Assembly (NCBI RefSeq): GCF_011927905.1
Contig: NZ_JAATJL010000001.1
Coordinates: 1,798,001-1,862,000, forward strand
Source of the DNA: Arthrobacter pigmenti
Lineage (GTDB): Bacteria > Actinomycetota > Actinomycetes > Actinomycetales > Micrococcaceae
Direction of reading: 5' to 3'
Length of the DNA stretch: 64,000 bases
A program made the position numbers and the translations under genes. Shown piece by piece: positions 26,629-35,866 of the stretch. How positions within the stretch are numbered: position 1 is the stretch's first letter; each line of letters starts with the position of its first letter. The notes below the pieces were generated by a model that worked only from the letters and a program-made list of their open reading frames with translations, did no database searches and was not told the origin of the DNA.

Positions 26629-27525
26629 TCAGAAACCGCGCTGACGGCGATCGGTTCCTTCTGTTTCGACCTCTTCCTTACGGACATCTTCAGAGACGGT
26701 CTCTTCATCCGTCACTGTTTCCTTGTCCAGACGAACCCTTTCCACCGGTACGGCTTCCTTCTCCACTACCGGACGTTCCTCGTGAAGGGTGACCTCATGC
26801 TCCTCTTCGCTGATGTCCGGGCCGTCATAGGCATCGCCGCGGTTGGCGTCCGTGATCGGCTCGCGCTCCACACGTACCTCCTCGCGCTGCACCGGCACAG
26901 TCTCGGTCACGTTCTCGGTTACAACGTACTTGCGAAGGCGCGCGCGCCCGGCTTCGCGGTCTTCGGTTCCCACACGGAGTCGCTCCTCGGAGCGGGTCAT
27001 GGCGTCGTCGGTAGTGGGACCGGACGTGTCGTGGCCAACAGCGCGGTCACCCCGGTCCGCGTCGTATGGGTCGCGGTCGCGGTCGCCGACATCGGCAATT
27101 CCCGGACGGGAATCACCCATGTCATCGGAGCCGGTGGTGGTGCCTGCGTACGTGCCGTGGTCGGCAGCCGATCCGTCGTCGTACCCGTTACCCGTGCCGG
27201 TACCCGGCCGGGTCAGGGCGTAGTGACTATAGAGCTCTTCTTCCTCTGCTTCGCTGAGGTTCTGGTCCGGATCCACCTTCGGCGCATCCTTCACCTGATC
27301 CTTGGTGTAGGCAATACGGACGTCGTCGCCATCCATGTTTGCGCCCTGAAGCGGAGCAAATGACTCGGATGTACCGAAGAGGCCCGTGCGCACTGTCACC
27401 CAGCTGGGCTCACCCGTGTGGTCGTCGACGTAGACCTGCCCGGCGGATCCGATCTTGTTGCCGTCCTGGTCAACCACGTTTCCGTTGCCGTCGAGGATCC
27501 GGTCGATGTGTTCCTGCGTGATCAT
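26629..27525 (-). CDS. PRC-barrel and DUF2382 domain stress-type protein
   Basis: 298 residues. N-terminal PRC-barrel-like domain (residues 1-90, IGSAGQVYVDDHTGEPSWVT), a disordered Gly/Asp/Arg linker, and a C-terminal DUF2382 domain (LRKYVVTENVTETVPVQREE, repeated VERV/EEV-type strands). Such proteins are abundant in actinobacteria and extremophiles, and associated with stress, but have no known activity. AAGGAG before ATG 27525 fixes the start. The upstream 220 bases are AT-rich and contain a 10-base palindrome AAGCATGCTT (27612-27621). Confidence 0.83.
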   Translation of the reverse strand: MITQEHIDRILDGNGNVVDQDGNKIGSAGQVYVDDHTGEPSWVTVRTGLFGTSESFAPLQGANMDGDDVRIAYTKDQVKDAPKVDPDQNLSEAEEEELYSHYALTRPGTGTGNGYDDGSAADHGTYAGTTTGSDDMGDSRPGIADVGDRDRDPYDADRGDRAVGHDTSGPTTDDAMTRSEERLRVGTEDREAGRARLRKYVVTENVTETVPVQREEVRVEREPITDANRGDAYDGPDISEEEHEVTLHEERPVVEKEAVPVERVRLDKETVTDEETVSEDVRKEEVETEGTDRRQRGF

Positions 27526-27745
27526 GTCGTCTCCTTGAAAGTTGATTGGCTCAAGGACTCCCCCGAAATGTCCCGGTGGATCAAGACTAGACACTGTAGA
27601 CACCTAATTGGAAGCATGCTTATTAGTTTTTTATTTGGCTTGTGAACCGGTACCGGGTGTTGCGAGCCAGCTGCATGCAGCTACACTGGCGAAAGGTTCA
27701 GCAGCGAGCCACGAGATCTTTCCAACCTTGTGGGAGTGCACCTAA

Positions 27746-28012
27746 ATGGACGCTCATGTGGACTCTGATTTCGAGCCCTACCTCCAATACTTGATCAGCG
27801 ATGATGTTTACGCGGGCTTCGGCATGGAACCAACCGCGGATGACACCTTTCCAGTAGACCTCTCCGCAGTGCCGGAGTCCGAACTGGCGCAGATGTCTGA
27901 CGCCCTCTTCGACGAACTCGACTCTGAGGCGCCCGACCTGCGGGCTATGGAGCGCTACGAAGCAATTTGCGACGAGCTGCGGCTGCGAGAGTTGAAATCA
28001 GGCGTAGCCTAA
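27746..28012 (+). CDS. Small acidic hypothetical protein
   Basis: 88 residues, rich in Asp and Glu, no membrane segment. Shape (DDVYAGFGMEP, SDALFDELDSEAPDLRAMER) suggests a soluble helical protein. GGGAG lies ten bases before the ATG. A hairpin follows the stop. No family recognised. Confidence 0.6.
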   Translation: MDAHVDSDFEPYLQYLISDDVYAGFGMEPTADDTFPVDLSAVPESELAQMSDALFDELDSEAPDLRAMERYEAICDELRLRELKSGVA

Positions 28013-28021
28013 TTCGCTAGG

Positions 28022-28044
28022 CGGCTGAAGTTCGGCTTCAGCCG
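28022..28044. terminator. Hairpin between convergent small genes
   Basis: CGGCTGAAG and CTTCAGCCG form a 9-bp stem with a 5-base loop, between the 27746 and 28038 genes. It overlaps the last codons of the minus-strand gene. No T-run. Confidence 0.55.
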
Positions 28045-28397
28045 TCGTGCTGCTCTCCCGCGCTCCCCTGCGTCCGAGAATCGCGTGTGGACTCGGCGCG
28101 CCTGTGGCGCTCCTCTGCAACGTCGTCGCAGTAGGGTGCGCGGGGCGGCGGAGCCAGTTCGTCGATCATCTCGTTGACTGCGTGCGCCAGGATGTCTCTC
28201 TGGAGCGGAGGCAACGAATAGGAAGCATGCAGGAAGGCTTCGATCTCGTACTCCCCTACCGTTCCGCCGATACTGAAGTAATACATCCAGACATCATTGA
28301 TCGCCAGGCGTGAGTGGCGTACTGCTTTGCCGATAAGGCGCCGCTGGGTCTCCTCATTTCCAGCGTCGCTGTTCCCCTGTTGTGATCTGGAATTCAT
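28038..28397 (-). CDS. Conserved hypothetical protein
   Basis: 119 residues. Central helical region (IGKAVRHSRLAINDVWMYYFSIGGTVGEYEIEAFLHASYSLPPLQRDILAHAVNEMIDE written here only by its ends, about residues 22-80) with a Trp/Tyr core, and a basic C-terminal tail. No function known. It sits between small genes and a GAF-ANTAR gene, all on the same strand. Confidence 0.6.
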   Translation of the reverse strand: MNSRSQQGNSDAGNEETQRRLIGKAVRHSRLAINDVWMYYFSIGGTVGEYEIEAFLHASYSLPPLQRDILAHAVNEMIDELAPPPRAPYCDDVAEERHRRAESTRDSRTQGSAGEQHDG

Positions 28398-28418
28398 TGT
28401 GAGTACCTTATGCGCGCT

Positions 28419-29126
28419 TCACCGGGCGATCCGAGATGAGCGCTCCGCCACTGATCGGAGGGCCACGCCCTGTGTGCGCGATTGACGAATCATCTCTTCG
28501 GTAGCCGCCTCTTCGTCGAGGTTGAGCCGCTCCATGAGGATCCCCTTGCCCACACTGATGGCATTGCGGCTGCTCAGTGCTTGAACCAACGTCGCACTCA
28601 GTTTGGCTGGAAGCGCCGAGGTTTGCACATGTGAAAGGAGGATTGCGGACGGTTCGGCAAATCGCACAAGCGTCTGCACCGCATTCCGGTCGAAGGCGTC
28701 CGCATCTGCCGCGTACACCTTCAGTGCACCAAGCGGTTCAGCATTGTAAATCAAGGGGACACTCACAACCGACCGTACCGGCTCTGCATAAACCGACGCC
28801 GTCCATCGCGGCCAGCGTGTTTCCGCACCTAGATCGTTGATGATGACCGGCTGCCCGGAGGCCCACGCGGTGAGGCACGGGCCTTCGCCAGCTTCGTATT
28901 GCAAATTATCGAGCACCCTCACCAAAGAATCCGTACTACCCGCACTGGTTCTCCGCCCACGCGCATCGATGAGGGTTATGCCGGCGCCCAGCGAGCCGAG
29001 AAGCATCGCCTTCGCCGCAGCCGCCAGTTGGACGATTGCCCGGTCGACCGTCTCTTCAGTGAGGAGGAGGTTGCTCACGCGAGCCATGGTCAGCGACAAC
29101 TCGTCGAGCGGGAGGTCAGATTTCAC
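28419..29126 (-). CDS. GAF - ANTAR antiterminator-type regulator (1)
   Basis: 235 residues. GAF domain about residues 20-160 (YEAGEGPCLTAWASGQPVII), ANTAR domain at the C-terminus (LVQALSSRNAISVGKGILME to RLNLDEEAATEEMIRQSR). ANTAR domains bind paired hairpins in leader RNAs and block terminators. GTG at 29126 with GGGAG upstream sets the start. Divergent from the second GAF-ANTAR gene across 259 bases. Confidence 0.88.
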   Translation of the reverse strand: MKSDLPLDELSLTMARVSNLLLTEETVDRAIVQLAAAAKAMLLGSLGAGITLIDARGRRTSAGSTDSLVRVLDNLQYEAGEGPCLTAWASGQPVIINDLGAETRWPRWTASVYAEPVRSVVSVPLIYNAEPLGALKVYAADADAFDRNAVQTLVRFAEPSAILLSHVQTSALPAKLSATLVQALSSRNAISVGKGILMERLNLDEEAATEEMIRQSRTQGVALRSVAERSSRIAR

Positions 29127-29385
29127 GGCTTGGCGCTCCCCACCTTTCTTTCGATCCGGCCAACCGCAACCGACGGACGCCGACGCAGTCGAACCGATGC
29201 GTTCAACCCTACTCTTCAATGCCCGGACAATCGACGGGAGCCCGCGACGCGGTAGAGTTAATGCACGGCCGGAACCGGTCGCAACACCAGCTTTTCGATC
29301 GTGAGCCTGAGTCTCACCTCGCCTGCGTGTGACGGCGTCCGGGGTGTTCCAGCACATTGCGGGGCGCAACGTGAATTGAGGCCGC

Positions 29386-30123
29386 ATGGCCCATCAAGAG
29401 TCCCAGGAGCTTTTACCGGAAGGCCGGCTGGTCGATGCCGTGCTGGACAGCAAGGATGTCCACGACTTCCTCTCCGAGCTCGCCCTCTTCTCGGTCGAGC
29501 AGCTCGATGAGGACGGTGAGCTGCTCTGCGGGGTGACACTGCTGCGGCACAACCGCGCGGCAACAGTTGCCAGCAGCAATGAGCGTGGCCGGGCTGTGGA
29601 CGAGATTCAGTACAGCTACGATGACGGCCCGTGCCTGCGCGCATCACGTGAACAGGAAATTATGTATGCCCCGGATCTCATTCATGAGTTGCGCTGGCCG
29701 GACTATGCGGCGGAAATTGTCCGCCAGGGCATGCGTTCCATCCTCGCCGTCCCATTCGACCTGATTGGAGATGCCAAGGCGGCGTTGAACCTGTACAGCG
29801 AATCGCCGGACAGGTTTAGTGAGGAAGCCATCCGGACGGCAAAAGCCCATGCGCTGCGCACGTCCCGGGCGCTCAGCCTGGCAGTCAAGGTTGCTGGCGA
29901 TCGGGAGATCAATCACGATCTCAAGGCGGCGCTGGAATCCCGCACTGTTATTGATGTTGCAGTGGGGATACTGATGGGCCAGAACCGCTGCACCCAGCAG
30001 GACGCTTTCAAGCTTCTCCAGGATGCCTCCAGCCACCGCAACATCAAGCTGCGCGAGGTCGCGTCGGCAGTTGTTGCTTCTGCCAGCGGCTCCGCGGATG
30101 TAAAGACACATTTCGATAGTTAG
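29386..30123 (+). CDS. GAF - ANTAR antiterminator-type regulator (2)
   Basis: 245 residues. GAF region about 25-165 (YSYDDGPCLRASREQEIMY, LRWPDYAAEIVRQGMRSIL), ANTAR at the C-terminus (LESRTVIDVAVGILMGQNRC, FKLLQDASSHRNIKLREVA). Closely related to the third copy at 36223. Divergent from the GAF-ANTAR gene at 28419. Target RNA not visible in the window. Confidence 0.9.
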   Translation: MAHQESQELLPEGRLVDAVLDSKDVHDFLSELALFSVEQLDEDGELLCGVTLLRHNRAATVASSNERGRAVDEIQYSYDDGPCLRASREQEIMYAPDLIHELRWPDYAAEIVRQGMRSILAVPFDLIGDAKAALNLYSESPDRFSEEAIRTAKAHALRTSRALSLAVKVAGDREINHDLKAALESRTVIDVAVGILMGQNRCTQQDAFKLLQDASSHRNIKLREVASAVVASASGSADVKTHFDS

Positions 30124-30220
30124 ATCGTCTAAGTAGATTGATCAGCAGGCTGTTCATCTTGTACAGTTGAACTCAGGTTCAGCAGGGAGCCATAGGAAGC
30201 ATTTCCGAGGGGAACCCGCC

Positions 30221-30553
30221 ATGAGAACCGCAGTACGCGACAATGCCCGGCTGAGCCGCTTTGAGCTGTATGTCGACGGCGATCATGCCGGCCATGTGCA
30301 ATACGAATCCCGGAACGGGCAGATCTGGCTCCTTCACACGATGATTGACCGGCGGTTCAGGCACGCCCGGCTGGACACCTACCTGGTGGGAAATGTGCTG
30401 GAGAATCTGCACAAGCGCAGGCTCTCCGTCATGCCGTTCTGCCCTGTCGTCCGCAGCTACCTCGCAGGACACCGGGAGTTGACGGCACTCATCCCGGCTT
30501 CGGAGCGGTCCCGCTTCCGGCTCATTCCCGCAAGGACGCCCCGCGCCTACTAG
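30221..30553 (+). CDS. YjdJ/GNAT-like N-acetyltransferase
   Basis: 110 residues. Small GNAT-type fold as in the YidJ/DUF-class acetyltransferases: LYVDGDHAGHVQYESRNGQIW, LHTMIDRRFRHARLDTYLV and VMPFCPVVRSYLAGH. GAGGGG precedes ATG 30221. Substrate unknown. Convergent with recG, nine bases apart. Confidence 0.78.
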   Translation: MRTAVRDNARLSRFELYVDGDHAGHVQYESRNGQIWLLHTMIDRRFRHARLDTYLVGNVLENLHKRRLSVMPFCPVVRSYLAGHRELTALIPASERSRFRLIPARTPRAY

Positions 30554-30562
30554 CGGCGCGCC

Positions 30563-32776
30563 TCACCCCCGTTCGAGGAACGCTTCCTTCTCCTCGTTCA
30601 GGTAAAGATCCAGCGCTTCCTCCAACTCCGGGTGTTCCGTGAGCGCCGGATCCGCTTCGATCAGTTCCTGGGCGTCCTTCCGCGCCTTCTCGATCACGCT
30701 TGCATGCTGGATCACCTTCAGGAAACGCAGCGCTGAACGCCCACCGGACTGCGACGCACCGAGGATGTCACCCTCCCTCCGCAGTTCGAGGTCCTTCTGT
30801 GAGAGTTCGAATCCGTCGGTAGTGGAAGCAACGGCGTCCAGCCTCTCCCGACTGGGATGCTCCGGCTCAAGCCCGGTGACCAGGAGACACGTTCCCGGGT
30901 GGCCGCCACGCCCGATCCTCCCGCGCAGCTGGTGCAGCTGCGAAATGCCAAAGCGGTCGGCGTCAATGATGACCATCAGGGTTGCATTGGGTACGTCAAC
31001 ACCCACCTCGATCACCGTCGTGGAGACCAGCAGGCTCACGGCATTCTCATTGAAGCGCGCCATGGTTTCTGACTTCTCCGCCGGATCCAACCGGCCGTGG
31101 AGAACGCCTATGCTGACCCCGTCCATTGCGGGAACTTCCGTCAGCGATTCGAAGAGTTCGACGACGGATGTCAGCTGCTGCTTGTTCGCCGGCGGCCCTT
31201 CGTAGAGTTCGACGGCGTCCGGACTGTCACTGTCCGACTGCGCGTCGCCGATCTTCGGGCACACCACATACACCTGCCGCCCGGCGTCAATCTCTTCCCG
31301 CGCACGCGTCCACACCCGCGAAATCCAGCGCGGATTCTCGGAAAGCCCGACGACGTGGGTCGCGATGGGCGCCCGCCCTGCGGGAAGCTCGGTGAGAGTG
31401 GAGACGTCGAGGTCCCCGAATACTGTCATGGCGACAGTGCGGGGAATGGGCGTGGCCGTCATCACCAGTACGTGCGGTATAGCGGAGGCCTTGGCTCGAA
31501 GCGCATCACGCTGCTCCACACCGAAGCGGTGCTGTTCATCCACCACGATCAGCCCCAGGTCGAAGAACTGGACGTTCTCGGACAGCAGCGCGTGCGTTCC
31601 GATCACAATTCCGGCGTCCCCCGATGCGGCATCCAGCATTGCCTGACGCCGCTGGGCCGTGGACATGGAACCCGTCAGCAGTACCACCCTGGTTCCGTCC
31701 ACGGCGCCGCCGAGCATGCCGCCCTCCGCGAGCGGGCCCAGGGTGCGGGTGATGGACTGGAAGTGCTGGGCGGCGAGGACTTCGGTGGGCGCCAGCAGTG
31801 CGGCCTGACCGCCGGCGTCAATCACCTGCAGCATCGCCCGCAGCGCCACCAGGGTTTTACCGGAACCCACTTCACCCTGCAGCAGACGGTTCATCGGGTG
31901 CGCCGCGGCGAGATCATTGGCCAACTGCTCCCCCACCACCAACTGACCGTCGGTGAGGGTGAACGGAAGTGCGGCGTCGAACTGCTCCAGCAGCCCGCCG
32001 GCGCGGGGCGGACGCGACGTCGCTTCCTCCGCGAGTGTCTGGACCCGGCGTCGTGCCAGTGCCGTCTGCAGGACCAGTGCCTCCTGGTAGCGGAAGCGGT
32101 GCTGTGCGCGGTAGGCATCCTCCACCTGCTTGGGGCGGTGAATCATCTCGTACGCCTGGGTGATGTTCATGAACTTGTCGCGGCGCGCGATCTCGAACGG
32201 TATGGGGTCATTCAGTTGCGAGTGGACCAGGCTGTCCAGCGCCTTGCCGATGGATTCCTGGATGGATTCGCTGGTGATCCCCTCGGAAGCAGGGTAGACG
32301 GGCGTCGGCTTGAGGAGCTCAAGGTCCGCCGCGCCGTCGTCGTGCAATAGGGAATAGCGCGGATTGGTCAGCGTGAGCTGCCCGCGGTAACTCCCGGTCT
32401 TGCCGGTGAAAGCCGCGCGAACCCCTGGGGTAAGCTCGCGTTTCGCGGTGTACCCGTTGAAAAAGGTGAGATGCATGGTGCCCAGGCGCCCGGCGTCGTC
32501 GTCCGTCACCACCACGTCCAGCAGCATGCCTTTCCGGGTGCGCATGCGGCGATCATTGGCTGACTGCACCCGGGCGATGAGCGTGACCTCCTCCCCTAAC
32601 GGAAGCTCGCTCAGCGGGGTGGGCGCCCGGTGATCGAGGTACGCGCGCGGGAAATGGTTGAGGAGCTGGCCGACGGAGTGGATGCCCAGGGCGCTCCCAA
32701 GCTCCTTGACTCGCTGCTTGCCAATAACCTCCGGGTCCAGCGGGGAGGCAAGTTCGGCCGGACGTCTGTTCTCCAT
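30563..32776 (-). CDS. recG: ATP-dependent DNA helicase RecG
   Basis: 737 residues. Wedge/OB domain in the N-terminal third, helicase motif I GEVGSGKT, motif II VVDEQHRFGV (DEQH), motif III MTATPIPRT, and motifs VI in QLRGRIGRGG. RecG regresses stalled forks and acts on Holliday junctions. AGGAAAGG upstream supports ATG 32776. The insert LLHDDGAADLE carries the same GCCGTCGTCGTG word as the mutM palindrome. Backbone neighbour of rsmD and DAK genes. Confidence 0.97.
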   Translation of the reverse strand: MENRRPAELASPLDPEVIGKQRVKELGSALGIHSVGQLLNHFPRAYLDHRAPTPLSELPLGEEVTLIARVQSANDRRMRTRKGMLLDVVVTDDDAGRLGTMHLTFFNGYTAKRELTPGVRAAFTGKTGSYRGQLTLTNPRYSLLHDDGAADLELLKPTPVYPASEGITSESIQESIGKALDSLVHSQLNDPIPFEIARRDKFMNITQAYEMIHRPKQVEDAYRAQHRFRYQEALVLQTALARRRVQTLAEEATSRPPRAGGLLEQFDAALPFTLTDGQLVVGEQLANDLAAAHPMNRLLQGEVGSGKTLVALRAMLQVIDAGGQAALLAPTEVLAAQHFQSITRTLGPLAEGGMLGGAVDGTRVVLLTGSMSTAQRRQAMLDAASGDAGIVIGTHALLSENVQFFDLGLIVVDEQHRFGVEQRDALRAKASAIPHVLVMTATPIPRTVAMTVFGDLDVSTLTELPAGRAPIATHVVGLSENPRWISRVWTRAREEIDAGRQVYVVCPKIGDAQSDSDSPDAVELYEGPPANKQQLTSVVELFESLTEVPAMDGVSIGVLHGRLDPAEKSETMARFNENAVSLLVSTTVIEVGVDVPNATLMVIIDADRFGISQLHQLRGRIGRGGHPGTCLLVTGLEPEHPSRERLDAVASTTDGFELSQKDLELRREGDILGASQSGGRSALRFLKVIQHASVIEKARKDAQELIEADPALTEHPELEEALDLYLNEEKEAFLERG

Positions 32777-32952
32777 AACCCTTTCCTGGGGTCGAGTCAG
32801 CAAAGCCGCCCGTATGGGCGGACGATTCGAGCTTAGTCGAGGGCACCGACAATCCTCCGAGGCGATGCCTCCGAACCATAGGCAGCCTGCTTACTAAATA
32901 CGTAGGGTGGGCGATGAAAGAGGCAGTGTACCCACGAAGAAAGGCGAGCGAC

Positions 32953-33789
32953 ATGACGGAAGTTACCGCACACCATGGTCTTTTCAAGGACACCAACCTG
33001 CACGTTGATGACACCGGCGGTTCGGGCCGTCCCGTTGTCCTGATCCACGGCTGGCCGCTGTCGGGCGAGTCCTGGAAGGAGCAGGTCAGTGCACTCCAGG
33101 GCGCCGGCTATCGCGTCATCAGCTACGACCGCCGCGGGTTCGGCCGCAGCGACAAGCCGATGACCGGCTACACCTATGACACCCTGACCGGGGATCTGCA
33201 CGCGCTGCTAACGGAACTGGACCTGGATGATGTCACGGTGGTCGGGTTCTCGATGGGCGGTGGTGAGGTTGCCCGCTACTTCACCAAGTACGGCGCGGAG
33301 CGGCTGCGCAGCGTTGTCTTCGCCTCGGCGGTACCACCCTTCATGATGCAGACGGATGACAATCCCGAGGGCCCACTGCCCAAGTCGGAGGCCGCGAAAA
33401 TGGGCGCCGAGCTGACCAAGGACGAGGACGCGTTCTACGACCAGTTCACCACCGAGTTCTTCTCCGTCAACGGCGAGCTGAAGGTCACTGAGCAGCAGCG
33501 GCAGGAGGCCATCACCCTGTGCAAGCAGGCAGACAAGAAGGCGGCGCTGGCCTGCATGACCGCGTTCGGGTCAACCGACTTCCGGGATGATCTGCCGAAC
33601 GTCAGCGTGCCCGCGCTGGTTCTTCATGGCGACGGCGATGCCACAGTTCCGTTCGAGGGTTCCGGGCAGCGCACCCACGCTGCGCTGACGAACAGCGAGC
33701 TCTACGTGATCGCGGGCGCCCCGCACGGCTGCAACGTGAGCCACGCCGATGAGTGGAACCGTGTGCTGATCGACTTCCTGGCCAAGTAG
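32953..33789 (+). CDS. Alpha/beta hydrolase, non-haem chloroperoxidase-like
   Basis: 278 residues. Nucleophile Ser in VVGFSMGGGEVARY, Asp in HGDGDATVPFEGS, His in GAPHGCNVS; oxyanion loop VLIHGWPLSGESW. Closest to bacterial perhydrolases/chloroperoxidases, true substrate uncertain. AAAGG before ATG 32953. Followed by a hairpin. Confidence 0.88.
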   Translation: MTEVTAHHGLFKDTNLHVDDTGGSGRPVVLIHGWPLSGESWKEQVSALQGAGYRVISYDRRGFGRSDKPMTGYTYDTLTGDLHALLTELDLDDVTVVGFSMGGGEVARYFTKYGAERLRSVVFASAVPPFMMQTDDNPEGPLPKSEAAKMGAELTKDEDAFYDQFTTEFFSVNGELKVTEQQRQEAITLCKQADKKAALACMTAFGSTDFRDDLPNVSVPALVLHGDGDATVPFEGSGQRTHAALTNSELYVIAGAPHGCNVSHADEWNRVLIDFLAK

Positions 33790-33802
33790 AGGTTTCGCTG
33801 AC

Positions 33803-33843
33803 GCTTCCTTCCTGTCCTCACCCGGTGAAGACAGGAAGGAAGC
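33803..33843. terminator. Bidirectional terminator between hydrolase and VKOR genes
   Basis: A perfect 14-bp stem (33803-33816 with 33830-33843) and, after one mismatch, a further 5-bp palindromic core TCACC/GGTGA. It overlaps the last codons of the VKOR gene. Lies between convergent genes. Confidence 0.7.
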
Positions 33844-34444
33844 TGAAGAACACGGAGGCAGCGGTACCCACCCAGAGCAGGACCACTATGGCCCACGCCC
33901 ATTCGGTGAGGAAGCGGACAAGGCCACGCGGAGCGGGTAGAACGCCGCGGTCAAGATTGCGGATGGTAAGCAGGACTAACAGCGGGATCATCGCCGCCCA
34001 GACAACCATGCAGTAGATGCACAGAATGTGGATGTCGAAGAGGGCCTGGCTCCAGAGCCAGACGACGAACACAAAGCCCGCTGTGACCCCGGCCTGCAGA
34101 CCGAGCCAGTACCAACGGGCCAGCCGGGCCCCGGCGAGGAGGGCCGCCGTCGTCGTAATGATGACCGCGAAGGCCACGATGCCGATCAGCGGGTTGGGGA
34201 AGCCGAAGAGCGAGGCCTGCCAGGTCTGGAACACCCGCCCACAGGAGACCCACGGATTGACGTCGCAGCTGGTGACGTGGCCGGAATCCTCGTACACGGC
34301 AAGGCGTTCGAGCACCAGGATGGCCGACGCTATCCACCCCACCGTGCCGGTTATCAGGAGGATGAAGGCCAGCGGCCGGTCCTGCAGGAAACCGCCCTGT
34401 TCTGTGCTCGAACCGGAGTCGGCGGCCGCCAAGGGTCTATGCAT
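33818..34444 (-). CDS. Vitamin K epoxide reductase (VKOR) family membrane protein
   Basis: 208 residues, about five membrane helices. The outer Cys pair is in TSCDVNPWVSC, and the active-site CXXC is CIYC (about residue 135). Bacterial VKOR reoxidises DsbA-type proteins using quinone. dsbA is 14 bases upstream in the same strand, so they work as a pair. ATG at 34444 chosen; the frame runs upstream through dsbA as shadow. Confidence 0.9.
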   Translation of the reverse strand: MHRPLAAADSGSSTEQGGFLQDRPLAFILLITGTVGWIASAILVLERLAVYEDSGHVTSCDVNPWVSCGRVFQTWQASLFGFPNPLIGIVAFAVIITTTAALLAGARLARWYWLGLQAGVTAGFVFVVWLWSQALFDIHILCIYCMVVWAAMIPLLVLLTIRNLDRGVLPAPRGLVRFLTEWAWAIVVLLWVGTAASVFFSFLPVFTG

Positions 34445-34458
34445 CGGTGGATTCCTTT

Positions 34459-35130
34459 TCAGCTGCTGATCGCGGCTTCGATGAGCTGCCGGAATTCCTC
34501 CTGGGTGGCGGGCTCGATCAGTTCGCCATCGAGGAAGAAGGTGGGTGTCCCGCTGACGCCCAGACCAGTTCCGTCCATCTTGTCGAGCATAACGCGCGCC
34601 TGGGTTGCCGGGTCCGCCACCGCAGTATCGTAGGCTTCCATGTCCAGCCCCAGGCTGTCGGCATAGCTGCGGAAGGTAGGGGCCTGGGGCTGGTCGCTGT
34701 GGGACCACTCGGTTTGGGTCTCGAACATCCGCTGGTACATGGCTTCAAACTCACCCTGCTGGGCGGCTGCCTCCACGGCCACGGCCGCTGTCATCGAGTT
34801 CGGGTGCCCGGGCAGGGGGAAATAGCGGCTCACGAAGCTCACCTGATCGCCATACTCCGCCCTGAGTTCTTCCACGAAGGGGTAGACCGCGCCGCAGGAC
34901 TCGCATTCGAAGTCCAGGAACTCGACCAGCACCGCCTTTTCGTCCTCGGGCGAGGAGAGTCTGTGGCTGTTCTCGCGGAGCACCTGCGCGGATGCGGCGA
35001 GGTCTTCCCGTTCCGTGGCGTCATTCGCGTTTGAGGCAACGAAGAAGCCGACAAGGGCCAGTGCGGAGAGAAGAAGGAAGCCGAGGGCAATCTTGTTGGG
35101 CAGCGTCATGGCGCGCCGGGAGGATGACAT
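34459..35130 (-). CDS. DsbA-like extracytoplasmic thiol oxidoreductase
   Basis: 223 residues. N-terminal signal anchor (about residues 12-32), thioredoxin fold with DFECESCGAVYPF (CESC active site) and cis-Pro in GVSGTPTFFLDGE. Oxidises or reduces disulphides outside the cell with the neighbouring VKOR. It follows the CDF gene, whose restored stop is 41 bases upstream. Confidence 0.9.
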   Translation of the reverse strand: MSSSRRAMTLPNKIALGFLLLSALALVGFFVASNANDATEREDLAASAQVLRENSHRLSSPEDEKAVLVEFLDFECESCGAVYPFVEELRAEYGDQVSFVSRYFPLPGHPNSMTAAVAVEAAAQQGEFEAMYQRMFETQTEWSHSDQPQAPTFRSYADSLGLDMEAYDTAVADPATQARVMLDKMDGTGLGVSGTPTFFLDGELIEPATQEEFRQLIEAAISS

Positions 35131-35171
35131 TTACCGATCTTTCACTTGCGGACAGGAATAGGGGGAACGTG

Positions 35172-35866
35172 TCAGTCGCAGCAGGAGCAGCCGCTGGAGT
35201 CCGCCGTGGCCTCGGTCTCGTGCTTCGCGAGGGGGTTTGCGCAGCAGGCATCACCCTCCACGCCTCTCGGCCCTCCTTGATGGCCCAACCGGCGATGACC
35301 AGTGCGGCGATCGGATCTGCCCAGGACCAGCCGAGGAGGCTGTTGAGGAGGAGTCCAACCAGGAGGACCCCGGAGAGGTAGGAGCACAGCAGGGTCTGCT
35401 TGGAGTCTGCAACCGCCGACTTCGACCCCAGCTCGCGGCCCGCCCGCCGTTGGAGGTAGGACAGCAGCGGCATCACGGCAAGGCTCACGGCGGCGAGCAC
35501 AATGCCGACGGCGGAGTGGCTGGCTTCAGCGCCTGTGATCAGTGCACGCACGGCGTCGAACCCGACGAACAGTGCGAGGCCGAAGAAGGAGAACGCGATG
35601 AAGCGCAGAGCGGTTTTCTCCCTCGCCTGGGGATCCCTGGCGGAGAACTGCCAGGCGACCGCGGCGGCGGAAGTCACCTCAATGACCGAATCCAGGCCGA
35701 AAGCAATCAGCGCACTCGAGGAGGCCACCGTTCCGGCGGCGATGGCCACGATTGCTTCAACGATGTTGTAGGTGATGGTCGCGGCGACGAAGATTCGGAT
35801 GCGCCGGGACAGCACCCCGCGGCGCTCCGAGGTCAGCGGTGCGCGGCTGGAGGTGAGGGAGCTCAT
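35172..35866 (-). CDS. Cation-diffusion-facilitator-like transporter, apparent frameshift near the 3' end
   Basis: About 230 residues if the frame is restored. Six membrane helices (from IFVAATITYNIVEAIVAIAAG to SGVLLVGLLLN), with metal-site Asp in SSALIAFGLDSVIEV and SWADPIAALVI. Near 35254-35256 the gene reads GGAGGGTGAT; one more G would continue WRGDACC into a Cys-rich tail ending SSGCSCCD at 35172, as expected for actinobacterial relatives. Without that G the frame runs on into dsbA and ends at 35021. Either real damage or an error in the G-run. Starts 4 bases inside the arsR stop. Confidence 0.75.

Noticed and set aside
31097..32350. Plus-strand 417-codon frame opposite recG
   Set aside because: Antisense to strong RecG motifs; no ribosome site or domain.
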